Part shown: positions 45,339 to 56,198 of the stretch, one piece after another
How positions within the stretch are numbered: the first letter of the stretch is position 1
Layout: each line of letters opens with the position of its first letter
Assembly (NCBI GenBank): GCA_001414345.1
Contig: LLCB01000075.1
Coordinates: forward strand, 124,001-188,000
Source of the DNA: Hymenoscyphus infarciens
Lineage: Eukaryota; Ascomycota; Leotiomycetes; Helotiales; Helotiaceae
Reading direction: 5' to 3'
DNA length: 64,000 bases
Position numbers and translations under genes: made by a program
Notes under the pieces: model-generated
Told to the model about the DNA's origin: nothing
The model's database searches: none
The model's input: only the letters and a program-made list of their open reading frames with translations

Positions 45339-47510
45339 CTACGCACCCCTAACACCCCTTCCAAAAGGAGGAATCTCCACAAATATCGCAGCGTGCGAAT
45401 ACTGCCACATCAACTCTCTCTTCTCATCTCCTCCTTTTTCACTCCCTTCTTTTTCTTTTGGGTGTTCTTTTCCTTTCTTGGTGGGGGTGGGTTTGGGTGT
45501 TGTTTGAGAGGTGGTTTTGAGATTTACCATGGCGATTTCCCAGCCTTTGGGGGTGGATTCGTTGAGCCAGGTTATGGAGGGGATGGGGTGGAGGGGGTAG
45601 TGTTTGTTTATGTACTATTGGAGGTCAGTCAAGAGTTTTGATTTGGGATGGGATGGGATGGCTGTTGGTTCGAGGGGTACAGGATGAAAATGAGGAGCCA
45701 CAATGGGAGAAGGGGCAAAGCAAACTCGCGATGGAATAAACTCACACCACTAGGTTCCCTCCCAACTCTAAACACCTCCCCACCCTCCTCCCCGTCCCCA
45801 ACCATCTTCAACCTCCACCATCCCTTCCCAACCCTCGCCGTATCCTCGCTATCATCTCCCTCCTCCTCACTCTCTTCTTCCTCCACACCCTCATCCTCCA
45901 TCTCCTCATCGCTTTCTTCCCTCCTCGCTCGAACCCTCTCTTCCATCTCTTCATCCTCGTAAATCTTATGGAATAACTTCTCTTCCCGGATCTGTGCCCA
46001 TTCATCCCACGCTTCGTCCCCTAGAACAGGTCCCACCATGGCTTTTAGCCCGAGAGCGCGGAAAACGGAGAAGAGGATAGCGTCGGTGCCGAGGAGGGAG
46101 TAGGGCATGTGGTGTTGGGTTTGGCGACGGGTGTGGTTGTATGCGTGGGTGCAGTGCTGACCTATTGTTCCGCCTGTTTCAAAACTTCATCAGTATTTCT
46201 CTTTTCCAAATTGGTAAAGTGGAAGTAGGAGCATACCATCAGGCATAAAATCACTATCACCCAATAACCCCCTGACGATTTTAAATAATGGATATAATCT
46301 CGGATCTGCAATTGGATAGCGTTGTAGTATCCCTCCTATCGCTTCGGTTGCGTAGAGATTATATGTTAATGTGATTAAGTGACCGCAGGTTATGGGTAAG
46401 ATGGAATGTGAGGTTGTTCGGGGAAAGGCGGACCATGTTATTGTTGGGTTTAGGGAGGCGGTTGGGAGGAGGGTGGTGTGTGGTCGGGTTTGGGGAGGTG
46501 AGAGTGAAGGGTTGAATTGTGGAGTTGGATGGTGTATTAATTGTCCTCCACCTAAATCTTTATCAACGAAGGAGCGTTTTTGTTTTATTTGGTTTCAAAT
46601 ACCTTGATGAGCAGATGGTAGACATATTACTAACGTCCCAAAATGTGTTCCACGCCGAGGTGCTGTGTCAAAAGCCTTTTGGGAGTTGCTTGAAGAACTG
46701 AAGTAAACCTGGCAGTGTGGTCAGTTCACATCCTGTGATCACTTTTCAGCAATAGGGACTTACACTTAACTCGCACAACTCCGCTCTTACACCCCAGTGC
46801 TCTTCCCTCTCCCTCCAACTTTCTGTTCCAACCCCATCCCAAAGGCTTCTCCCCTTTCCCTTCCCACTTGAGTCCCCACTTTGTAATTTCAAGTCTGGTA
46901 ATAGCACTTGCTTAATGGTATCCAGGATCCCAAGATCCGCAGGATGGACATCAACCGAGAACTTGTCTTTCTCAAGCTTTGCCGAACTTCTCCTTGATTT
47001 TACTCTGTGGCCTCTCCCAGGTCTGTCGTCGCCTAAAGTGTCCGGTGTACAAGCAGCCAGTAAATCCTCAACCTCAACCTTCCTCTTACCTTTCACCTTC
47101 TCGTCCTCAGGGGGAGCTGGCAGGTTTAACTTTGACACCGATCCAGAAGGAGTATCAAACCTGAGCGTTATTGGTGGCGAAGTGACGGGAGCTTTGGAGG
47201 AGTCCTGGAAGGAAGGAGAGTTTCGTGATGAAGTCGAGATGGGGATACTTCCCCCGCAGCAGTAGTTCGCTAGAGACGGGTAACCCTCAACTGCCGATTT
47301 TAGTTGGTCGAGGAGGCGCTCAGAAGCTTCGTCATCCGAGGTGCCAGGGATTCGACGTGGTGTAGAGGGCGAAAGTGCAGACGGCGTAGCAGTATCAGTG
47401 TCAGATTCCGGGTCAGAATCAGACTCGTGATCAAAGCCTTTATCTTCTGGTGGAGTCCCGATTGGGTGATGTGAGGTTGGTGGCGGAGGCGGAGGAGGCA
47501 TGAGGGCCAT
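45339..47510 (-). CDS. fungal 2OG-Fe(II) oxygenase-like protein with altered HxD site
   Basis: Five exons: 47510-46764, 46708-46603, 46551-46237, 46173-45746 and 45614-45339; 623 residues, all phases consistent. The core follows a large fungal prolyl-4-hydroxylase-like family: LLDQLKSAVEGY, YCCGGSIPI, DKFSVDVHPADLGILDTIKQVLLP, RAELCELSVYF, HFGTLVICLPSAHQGGQLI, WSAFPRTTSHSILPITCGHLITLTYNLY. Relatives read KAHVDT before the GTLVVCLP strand. Here it is KAFDT, so the first iron His appears lost while the later His (SHSILPI) remains. An acidic Glu-rich insert lies in exon 4. ATG 47510 is chosen; an upstream ATG at 47668 has coding-like text but meets TAA near 47584. It may be non-catalytic. Confidence 0.72.
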
Positions 47511-48397
47511 GATTCTGGTCTCAAGGATGCTCTTGGTTGAGGATTTTGGTGAGATTGACGTTTGATTTGAAGAAGGGGACACTTAAAGCCGGCGTATAGC
47601 CTTGAATCGATGTGGCGCAAGTGTGATATCAGACAATTCTCCATCTTTAAGTTCAGGAAGTGAACTCATCTATATATATTTTCTTCACACCATGCCTAGG
47701 CATCAGATAAGCAGGCAATAAGGCAATCCCGACTACAAGGGACCAAATGAGCTGCCACACACTTATGTTTGCGCGAGGGATTCACGCAACGCTAAAATCA
47801 ATAATATTACTTGGGAGGAGAGCAAGGATGGGGCAGTGCTCTGCCTGGGGAAACGACAGGGGGGGATACAGCGGGTCGATCACGTGTCGTAAGGCAGAAA
47901 TCCTTTGCCGATGTTTTAGCGCTCTATTTTGGTGCAACTTGAGTCACTAGACGTTGAATCCTCCAAAATTGCCGTCAAAGTAAGGAAAAAGTTGGAAATG
48001 TAATAGGAGATGAAGTTCCTTATTCTTTTCATAGACTCAAACGTGGGGATTGAAAATCGGGTTATGGGGCTCTCCCAGAAATGTTGGAAGTGGTCAAAAC
48101 TTGGAAAATAAAAGTTGCATAATCTAGAACATGTGGCATGTCTTAAAAATTGATAATGGAACGATTGGCGGTAGTCGGGCGGTGGTTGCTATGAAGACAA
48201 CTTCATTCCAGATTTAAGCCACAGACATTCCTCAAACAAAGTAAACATATAAACACGACGTCATGTATATAAGAGGCAGGGTATGAAATGAGAAGTATCC
48301 CTCTGTGAGTTGAGGTAAGGTCAAAACTCCGCCAAATAAACCGACAAATCGCCCAACTCGACGACCAAAAACGACTCGATACGATTCGACCGCCCCA
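47511..48397. other. divergent spacer
   Basis: Includes the leader of the oxygenase-like gene with TATATATA at 47671-47678 and the promoter of the next plus-strand gene. No additional gene seen. Confidence 0.45.
48266..48273 (+). promoter_or_regulatory. TATA box
   Basis: TATATAAG lies 132 bp upstream of ATG 48398. Confidence 0.5.
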
Positions 48398-49063
48398 ATG
48401 CAACCTTTAAGCGTCGTCCTCGCAGCTTTAAGCATTTTTGTTGTACTAGTATCTGTCTTGATTGTTGCCTTTTGGGTACATAAACGCTCGAGAACGAGCT
48501 GTCTATACCTCGACGACTTCAAAAAGTTATCCGCCGAGGTTCAAGAGCTTAGTACAAAGACTGCAGAAATCAGAGAAGATGTCGACCAGGACAACACAGC
48601 CGCAGAATGCATCAAGATCACGAATCAGGAACTCCTGAACGCCGCAGATGAATGGGACAAGGGTAATCTAATTGCACTCGCTGCTTGGGAAGACTTCATC
48701 CAGGTACAAGAAAACATCAACCAGGCAAGCCAGGGTGGCTCGGTTGACTTGGAAAAACAACAAATGCAAGGAGACAGTATGATCAAGGAAAGAAAAAACC
48801 ACGCCCAATTCATGATTAAGCTCATGAGAGCCAAAGTCGTCGAGGGCATCGAACAACGGAAGGGGCTTAGTGTGCAACTGCAAAGAGTATACATGGCTAT
48901 CAAATCCAGGTACTTGAGCAATATTGCCGTCAAGGCGCCCTGTACTGCCCTCAATGAGACTAATCAAGAAGCACTAGAAACACACATGTCCAAGCTGCAC
49001 AAGCCAACCGTCGCCTTTCGAGTGATCAGGGTTCTAGGCATGAGAAGGATGGAGCAACGGTAG
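48398..49063 (+). CDS. membrane-anchored coiled-coil protein, unknown
   Basis: Single exon of 221 residues. One N-terminal span (VVLAALSIFVVLVSVLIVAFWV) is followed by a basic HKRSR, which suggests either a signal anchor or a type II/III membrane protein. The rest is mostly long amphipathic helix (LSAEVQELSTKTAEIREDVDQ; AAWEDFIQVQENINQ). A further Ser-rich frame (to 49322) could be appended only if a 31-nt intron at 49061-49091 were removed, which is shorter than any other intron here, so I end at 49063. Family not recognised. Confidence 0.6.
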   Translation: MQPLSVVLAALSIFVVLVSVLIVAFWVHKRSRTSCLYLDDFKKLSAEVQELSTKTAEIREDVDQDNTAAECIKITNQELLNAADEWDKGNLIALAAWEDFIQVQENINQASQGGSVDLEKQQMQGDSMIKERKNHAQFMIKLMRAKVVEGIEQRKGLSVQLQRVYMAIKSRYLSNIAVKAPCTALNETNQEALETHMSKLHKPTVAFRVIRVLGMRRMEQR

Positions 49064-50267
49064 GTTGATCGGATTGCCTTGGTTAGACAGCCGAGCTGAC
49101 GATGATGTGCAGGGCGAGGAAGATCAAATGTCATTCTCATCATCGACCTGCAGTTCTTCCTCTTCGAGCCCTTCAAGCAAACTAATGCCATCTCTCAACT
49201 CCATCAACATTACGCCTGGGCCGATCGGTGCCCTGTTTGAGCCTCGGCCAACTCGACCTACAGTGCCTCGAGAGCTGCAGCTCTGTGAGAAATACAAGGC
49301 CAAATCGATAGAATGCACATGAGTTGCTGGGGATGGCTTGGATGGGCAGAGCAATTGTCGTCAAAGTGCCCCTATTCCGGTATAGCGAATGGTAATTTTA
49401 ATGTTGATGTTGGATCCGTGCCAAAGTATAGGAAGCGATATGCAGGTGTCCCTTGAGGGTCGTCTGTGGAGATGCTCCTTCGTAGGCCTGCACCTCTTTT
49501 TTCTTGTCGGCGGTCGGAGTCAGCGAAAAATTAAATGGCCCAAAAGAGAAGGAATATTGGAAGATAGCTAGATAATTCGATAGTAGAGGCCACTTAATGG
49601 ACTTGCATGTGCCGAAGAAAGCGGGAGTCGGAGGGTGTTTTCCGTCAGTTGTTGGGTGAAACGTCCCATCGTACAGGTTGTTGGTGATGCTGGCGTCTTT
49701 TGGAGGCGTCAAATTCCTTGAAGAAGCAGCAATGCACGACAGTTAAGATTAATACGCCACGTAAGAAGAATCCAAGGGGGCTCTCGAGCTCAAGCTCAAG
49801 CTCAATTTCAAGGCGACAGTTGGACTGTTTGAGGCACCAAAGCGTGGTGACTGTCGCTTACCTAGGTCTGGTACACGAGCTCATCCTGTTCAGGTTGTAG
49901 GTTACGATGGCATATGAGTCCATGCCGATACCTGTGCCGCGACGATGAGGTTGGTGGGTGTGGGGAGGAGGATTGTGGTGGTTTGAGGAGACGACTGTGA
50001 TAAGAACGACTTGTCATTTGGGGGAATATATGTCATGCTATGAGTGGTGGGCGTGGTGTTGTGTGGGTTTGGTAAGATACAAACAGATGAAGCCTGAGAA
50101 GTCTCTCTTGAAAACCACACGTGACCTTATCTTTAAGCGCGCCTCCCTAAGCGGTAAGTAAGTTGCAGTTACCGCGGTAACATATACTTTCTTTCACAAT
50201 AGTTCAGTTCACACTATTATGCCAATCAATTGGTCGAAACCATGGGTAGATAATTAATCCTAACTAA

Positions 50268-50963
50268 ATGGCAAATAAATGCCGCCTTTTCCAAAATAAG
50301 CGACCCCGCAAAGTCCCGACTTGCTCTCTACCGCAACCCAAACGCCAACTCCCGCGTCTATCTGGTCAATGCTCATCTCACATCTTATTTTGGGAATCTT
50401 CTCTTCCCCCCACGCAGTCCACTCTCCCCCTCCTCCTCATCTTCCATCCCTCTCCTTTCCTCTTCCTCCATCTTCAAACATCCAATTCGTCATTTCCGGC
50501 CCAAGCGCATCCAGCTCGCCACCTCCGCCGCAATGCCATTACGAAGCAAGAATTTGCATTGGACACGTTGAAATGGCTTCAACATCTGCCACCAACACAA
50601 TACTCGACGCCTCTGGACTGCCGGCCAGGACCACCCAAAACCTGGGATCGAAAACGGATACTCTGTGCGACTTCTTTCCTCGCCGAGGCATCGCATCCTA
50701 CGATCGCTCGAATATCGATTCTTTCAGCACATGCGAATGCCTTCATCATTCTGATACACTTTACCACCCATTCGGCGCTGACCGATAACCTTCCTCTCCA
50801 GCCAGATTGCATGCTGCCAGTGCTGCACCCCGAAAGGTACCGAGGGTACGACGGTGAAGTAGCCATCATCTTGGCTAATCGTCCCATCCCAAGGGCTCAT
50901 CGCGATCCCCCAGCATGGCACTTCGAATCGCTGGGAGTGTTCGAGCCTTCGAGGTGCCCGTGA
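50268..50963 (+). CDS. weak ORF, Pro/Leu/His-rich
   Basis: 231-codon frame with ATG. It overlaps other long open frames on both strands in this C-rich stretch, so the openness may be compositional. No recognised similarity. A decayed gene is equally possible. Confidence 0.22.
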   Translation: MANKCRLFQNKRPRKVPTCSLPQPKRQLPRLSGQCSSHILFWESSLPPTQSTLPLLLIFHPSPFLFLHLQTSNSSFPAQAHPARHLRRNAITKQEFALDTLKWLQHLPPTQYSTPLDCRPGPPKTWDRKRILCATSFLAEASHPTIARISILSAHANAFIILIHFTTHSALTDNLPLQPDCMLPVLHPERYRGYDGEVAIILANRPIPRAHRDPPAWHFESLGVFEPSRCP

Positions 50964-51351
50964 TGGCGGTGTTCGCATCCTACCGGCTTGCATCCTTTCA
51001 TCTCCTGTTCCTGGCGCTTTCAGCCCTCCACCACTCAACTGCCGTCCCTGAGCCCTACGGATCGACATCCGGGTCCAATCTGGCTTCAAATCGGTACCTT
51101 GCAGGCTTGGCTTTGACGCAGAACAGTTTTGGAATGCAGAGAACTCTCTGCACCAAACTTTGTTTTCTTTGTCGGGCATCCCGAGAGCTGCAAGTGCAAG
51201 TATCCCCGGATATATCGCACACCTAGTGCAACCTGATTTTTCGACCTCAATATCTGCCCGATTCGAATTCCGAAAGTCTTCTGCACGTCACCAGGGGAAG
51301 ATGATATGCTAGAATCCCGATGGATTCCTTCAAGGACGTGGCCAAATGGTG

Positions 51352-51375
51352 GCTCGTGTGCTCGTGTGCTCGTGT
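51352..51375. repeat. 3 x GCTCGTGT tandem repeat
   Basis: Three perfect 8-bp units in a row. Confidence 0.9.
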
Positions 51376-51722
51376 GGCGAGGCGTTTACGAACACTTTTT
51401 CTTCTCTCCTGAGGTTGCCATTGTGGCTTTTCTGATGCGTGTAACTGCAGTCAACGAAAATAAGAAAGTCAGCCAGCCCCGTTGGCTTCTGAAGAAATCC
51501 CCTACCGACGGCCTTTGGAATTCCTCCCTAGGCACCACGGGAAAAACCAACATATGAAGTTCCTCGAATCAACGCGACAAGTGAGCTCCTAGACAATTTC
51601 CAGATATGCGAGGTACGGAAGGACATCGAGAACCCGTGATTAGATATCCAGGAGAATACCGTCTTGGCACAACAGCTGGAAGCGCCTACCCGTGATGCAG
51701 AGGCACAGAAACCACAATCTCT

Positions 51723-51753
51723 CAATCTCTCACTAAGATTGAGTGAGAGATTG
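51723..51753. repeat. perfect 12-bp stem hairpin
   Basis: CAATCTCTCACT pairs perfectly with AGTGAGAGATTG across a 7-base loop. No T-run follows, so it is not an obvious terminator. Confidence 0.85.
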
Positions 51754-51904
51754 GGACAGAGATCATGACTGGGGATAAGTCGGAAACTGGTAATGAAACG
51801 TGAAGCGAGGTAATGAGAGTACTTACCAACAATTATCGACAACTATAACTCCAGTCGACAAAAAATCACAAAAGAAGACTTTTGGGAACCGTAAATATAT
51901 TATC

Positions 51905-51946
51905 GTAGATACTTTCGACCTAGAGGTAGATACTTTCGACCTAGAG
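51905..51946. repeat. 21-bp perfect tandem duplication
   Basis: GTAGATACTTTCGACCTAGA plus G is present twice head to tail. It is a multiple of three, so an overlapping frame would gain VDTFDLE twice. Confidence 0.9.
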
Positions 51947-52839
51947 GCGTGGACTCGCAGCGCCATCAAGCTTCCAAAGGCTTGGAACTCATGCCTGTAT
52001 ATATAGCTTTACCTTATCATCTCTCATATCGCCCCTCTAATTCATCAAATAGAGTGGCTCAGTAAGGACGTCCACTTGGCATCCGAAACTCTCCTTTTCG
52101 TTCCATGGAGTGTTTTAGCGACCCAGAACAAAAACTCATTGTGGAACAACGTCAAGTTCTCACTAAATGAAGCAAGTTGAGCCGCAAAATCCAACTCTTG
52201 ACTCCCGAGCGATGAGCACTCCGAAGACTCTTTTTCTGTTCCGAGTGGACCAAAGTCTCCGTACCGATATTATTTTGTATGCGGGCCGCATCACAAACAA
52301 GTGTGGTTTGCGTTTACCCATGGCTCTCTTCCTCGTTCCTGGTTTACGTATCAAAAGAAATGCTCTCATTGATGTACAAGTGTATGAAGGTGAGTTAGTC
52401 AGACCCATCTAGGTCCGATCGAAGCTTTTCGTTACATGCGGCTCGCTACCCGCGTAGCAGCTTCAAGATTCGTCACCAGTTGCTGTTGGTGGAAGATGAA
52501 CGACTGTCAGTCCGGTCAATGACGAAAGTACGCTGTCTCTGCCCCGGTATTGTGACTGCGTGCCCTTTCTAATTCCACTTTTCGATTAATCAATAAGTAT
52601 ACTGGTGGCGGCATTCAGGATGTTCATGCCTCTAGAATCGACTGGTAACCTGAAAGAAACTTAAGAGATAAGATGAATGTAAACGGAATTCGCCAGCGCA
52701 AGACCGCAAGGAAAGAACTGGTCAAGTTGAAAGAAAGTTGAAGCAAGAAGCCGATAAGGGGGGTAAGAAGCCTGGAGTTTTTCAGCTTAAACACTTCTTT
52801 TTTTCGCGAGTTTACTGCTTTTCATTCAACTTGGGATGG

Positions 52840-53377
52840 GGTGTATTAGACGATCCAAGGTACCCAAACATACCGGGTACCGTCAACCTCAACGAAGCTG
52901 TCGATGTATCAATGTTGTAGGATTGGGAATATGAGGAGCCAAAGAAGCTTGGGGACATTGTCTTCAACCAACAACCAGCAGACTCCAGAAATGTACTGTT
53001 GTTCCTAATTATCCTAAGAAACTACCGTTGCTCATACAAACAAGATCCCCTCAACGGGACACAAACCCATCGCCTTCCTCGGTGTCCAAAACGCAGCCGT
53101 TGCTTTCGCTACAAGTTCCTTATTCACAAATGTCATAGATCATCACAGGGGACACGCAGGCCAGGCTTTCGTCACGATGAACTGCATCAAGGCCGTTGCC
53201 AGTTTCGTCACGTCCAAGTTCGTCAATGAATGATTCCAAACTAGTGGGCCTAAGACTGTGTTTACTCTTGTTGCGATTGCCAACTTGGCTATTTCGGCAT
53301 TCGGTATTTCGATGTAGATTTTTGGAAAGAGACTCCGTAGTGTCATCGCACGAAGCAATTTCCACCAAGGAATTTAA
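52840..53377 (+). pseudogene. MFS transporter relic with central deletion
   Basis: The left part resembles the cytosolic N-terminus of fungal MFS proteins (PGTVNLNEAVDVSM, stop, DWEYEEPKKLGDIVFNQQP). It runs within about 60 bp into the last membrane spans: HKPIAFLGVQNAAVAFATSS, HAGQAFVTMNCIKAVASFV, FVNE-stop-FQTSGPKTVF, FGISM-stop-IFGKRLRSVIARS. The stops are TGA at 53231 (where Trp is expected) and TAG at 53315 (Tyr expected). About ten membrane spans are missing. TGG to TGA fits RIP; the TAG does not. An intact protein would be a proton-coupled solute carrier in the plasma membrane. Confidence 0.65.
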
Positions 53378-54135
53378 AACGACCAAGGCAAAATCAGCAT
53401 CTTGGATTTCGGACACGGATGGGAATGGGATTTGGACAGAATAGACGGACGGGGGATGGGGCGTTTTGGGCACGAAGAGATACAATTCTTTTTGGCATCA
53501 TAAATCCGAGTTGGATATGATTGCAAACCCATTATGACGCACGTTAACATAGACACGCACGTAACACGCTTTTTTCTTTTTCTTGTATATCTATTTTACT
53601 TATATTGGGCATCGCTATACTATCGTTACCGGATCTGGTAGACTTATCTCCTAGCGTTTTGCGTTTTTTCATGTATAGATTAGACTTTATACCCCCAATA
53701 CAGTTAGCGATTGACCCTCTCACACTTTGTTTACTTGCGATGTGATGTGAGGATTACCTAGAGTTTGGTTTCGTGGAGGGGGGCGATGAAAATTAAGTGC
53801 TAGTTGGGGGCACGATGGTTCCTCGGTGTGCCGTTTTAGTGGGGTAGTTGGGCTGATAGAGTTCTGTTTTTGAGAGACTTGCTCAATTTCACATTGCTTC
53901 AACCTTGGGGGGACTCACATACGTGGCTCTCATTTGTGATGCTGTCAATAGAATCCTGCGTTATCTTCAGGAAGGCCTGGAGTTGTGCTTATCATTTGAA
54001 GAGGTGGTGACCCTTTCATCTTCAGGGAGGGAAGGGGGAGGTTTGGTTTTACACCTCGCTGTGACCTTTATTTCTCTCCACTCCCTTAGTACACTCCCGA
54101 ATGTACGGTTTTGAAATCGTGACGATCCGATCTAG

Positions 54136-54717
54136 ATGCTACTGATGATTCATCTCAAGTTGTTTCAGTCCCGTCCAAACTTCCTAAAGTCTCTTTCCAG
54201 AGTGGATAAAATCTCTCCAAAAATAAATGACATCTTTCAATACAGCAAAAAATCGTATCCTTCAAGCAAGTGCACATCCTCTAGGTCAACTTTTGAAAAT
54301 ATGAGATGCTTATCATTACTCCCAAGCGAGCGTGCTCTCTTCTTACAGCAGGCATGTAAAATAGTTTTCAGCTCAGTCGAACAATGTTCTAAGCCCATCC
54401 CAGTCTTAGCAATTAATCGTAACTTCTCTATCAAAACACTTCAACTTCTTGCACTCCCACTTCATACCTTCCCAAATCCCTGGGGTTCTCCCTCAATATC
54501 CACTTTCCATCATCTGATAAACCACAAACGTCTCCCAAGCACCCGATCGTCTCCCAAAAATAGCACCCCTAAAATCAAGTCTCACGAAACGAAAAACAAA
54601 GCTAGAAAGCCCAAGACTTTATCAAGTAAACTGATCAGCCTTAAACCATCCGTGGATCAACATCTTACTTCCCATACTCTCAAGCTTATCTATCTTACCT
54701 TCAGCCCTCAAGCATGA
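54136..54717 (+). CDS. weak ORF, Ser/Lys-rich
   Basis: 193 codons from ATG, basic and Ser-rich, no recognised domain. It sits in an A/C-biased stretch where stops are rare, so confidence is low. Confidence 0.22.
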   Translation: MLLMIHLKLFQSRPNFLKSLSRVDKISPKINDIFQYSKKSYPSSKCTSSRSTFENMRCLSLLPSERALFLQQACKIVFSSVEQCSKPIPVLAINRNFSIKTLQLLALPLHTFPNPWGSPSISTFHHLINHKRLPSTRSSPKNSTPKIKSHETKNKARKPKTLSSKLISLKPSVDQHLTSHTLKLIYLTFSPQA

Positions 54718-55384
54718 CACCCAGCCAAAAAAATAAAATAACCAAGACTCCCCTCATCCGATGATCAACATCTAACCTCCCAAGAGGTCGACCTTGACTC
54801 ACAAGATCAAGAATCCACCATACCTTAACCCAGGCTAAACCACAACTAAACCAAGTACCTAGGTATGTTTCACTTCCGATAACAAGAAGGTAACTCGCAG
54901 ACCTGGCGCTCGACATCTGACTCTCCAATTGCTCGCAACAGTATTCTCCAACAGTACACTTCTAAATCAGGATAAACCAGAAATAAGTAGGGGCCAACGC
55001 AGAGCCTCAAAGTGCATCCCGGCCAAGCGCTCACTTAATATCTAATTAACAATATTCAAGCTTCAGCCCTAAAACACACGCAGTACCACACACGCTAAAT
55101 CAGGATGAACCAGGATGAACCAAGATAAACCTTCCATCCGTAAACCCAGGCTTCGCATCCGCCAAGAAGAAAAGGGTAACTTTTAAACTTGAGGCTCAAC
55201 AAGACTTCGACCTTAGATAACTAACTTCAGCGCCGAACCATACAAAGATCAAAAAAAGGGAAAGACCAGACGAATAAACTGGAAAACAACACCTCGTTTC
55301 TCAAAAATAAGTGGAAACCACAAGTGTTACTCAATCACTAAGAAAAACGCGACTGCTGACTTGTAAACTCACCACCAACCCGCA

Positions 55385-55600
55385 ATGTCAAGACCAAACG
55401 AAAAAGGTAAAAGATCAGGAGACTCCATGAATACACCCTCGTCTCTCTATCCCAACTACCGATCGACGGGGAGCCTTAGCTCAGACTCTAGAGGAAGACG
55501 TCACATCCCACCAAACTCGGCCTCCCACCACCCCACCGTAACATCCAACACCTCTCAAAATGAACTCGCAAAGACCATCTGCCCCAAAACATGCAAGTAA
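55385..55600 (+). CDS. weak small ORF
   Basis: 71 codons from ATG, Ser/Asn/His-rich (GSLSSDSRGRRHIPPNSAS). Unrecognised. It might be a small protein or a first exon. Confidence 0.25.
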   Translation: MSRPNEKGKRSGDSMNTPSSLYPNYRSTGSLSSDSRGRRHIPPNSASHHPTVTSNTSQNELAKTICPKTCK

Positions 55601-55676
55601 GAGCACCAGGATAAACAACAATCCTATCGACAGATCATCACAAAGCCTTCACAAAATCGGAGACTTCAGTGATATA

Positions 55677-56010
55677 TAACCAGGTGAGATGCAAAGCAGA
55701 ACCTTCAAGCAGGGGGAAAAAAACAGAAAACACCCTATGCGAAGAATATTTAGAACAAGAAGAAGCAAGGTTACAAGTAGATCACCCTAAAAATCAATAC
55801 AACTAAACAAGATTCAAAACGAAACAAAACAGTCAAAAATCAAAAAAGCAAGAATGGAAGAATTGAGTTACACCAGGTGAAATGCAAAGCAGGACAGATC
55901 CAATCCGAAGAATCGATGAAACAACAACAACAAGGTCACAAGTAGATCACCGAAAGTGATCACAATCGAAACGAAACTCGAAACGAAACAAACAAAAACT
56001 GGAATAGTGC
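55677..56010. repeat. diverged tandem duplication, about 165-190 bp unit
   Basis: ACCAGGTGAGATGCAAAGCAG near 55678 recurs as ACCAGGTGAAATGCAAAGCAG near 55871, and ACAAGTAGATCACC near 55773 recurs near 55938, followed in both by GAAACGAAAC words. Spacing differs by an indel. Confidence 0.65.
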
Positions 56011-56198
56011 AAAAAAAGGAACCTCGGAATTGGGAAGGCGTGTTCAATTAGCTCGATTAAGCCAGTCAATGCCTATGCATTAATCATCCATCGCTACGCT
56101 CTAGAATACAAGTTCCACGAATAGAAGGGACTTCCGCATGCTCTCCTTCCACCCAACCTCAGCCCAAAGTGAGCCAATTTTATGCCAGCCAAACTATC

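Larger units (their letters stand above)
49064..52839. other. gene-poor region with weak ORFs and small repeats
   Basis: No recognised gene. It contains the weak frames at 50268-50963 and 52167-52412, a 3 x GCTCGTGT repeat, a perfect hairpin and a 21-bp tandem duplication, each listed separately where useful. Confidence 0.4.
53378..56198. other. gene-poor region
   Basis: No recognised gene in 2.8 kb. 54740-56040 is strongly A/C-biased on the plus strand with degenerate GGATGAACCA / GATAAACCA words. Two small open frames and a duplicated block are listed separately. Confidence 0.45.

Noticed and set aside
49061..49322. Ser-rich second exon for the coiled-coil gene at 48398
   Set aside because: It would need a 31-nt intron, shorter than all others here; left as a note only.
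50724..51179. 151-codon minus-strand frame
   Set aside because: Overlaps equally long plus-strand frames in a C-rich stretch; no recognisable domain on either strand.
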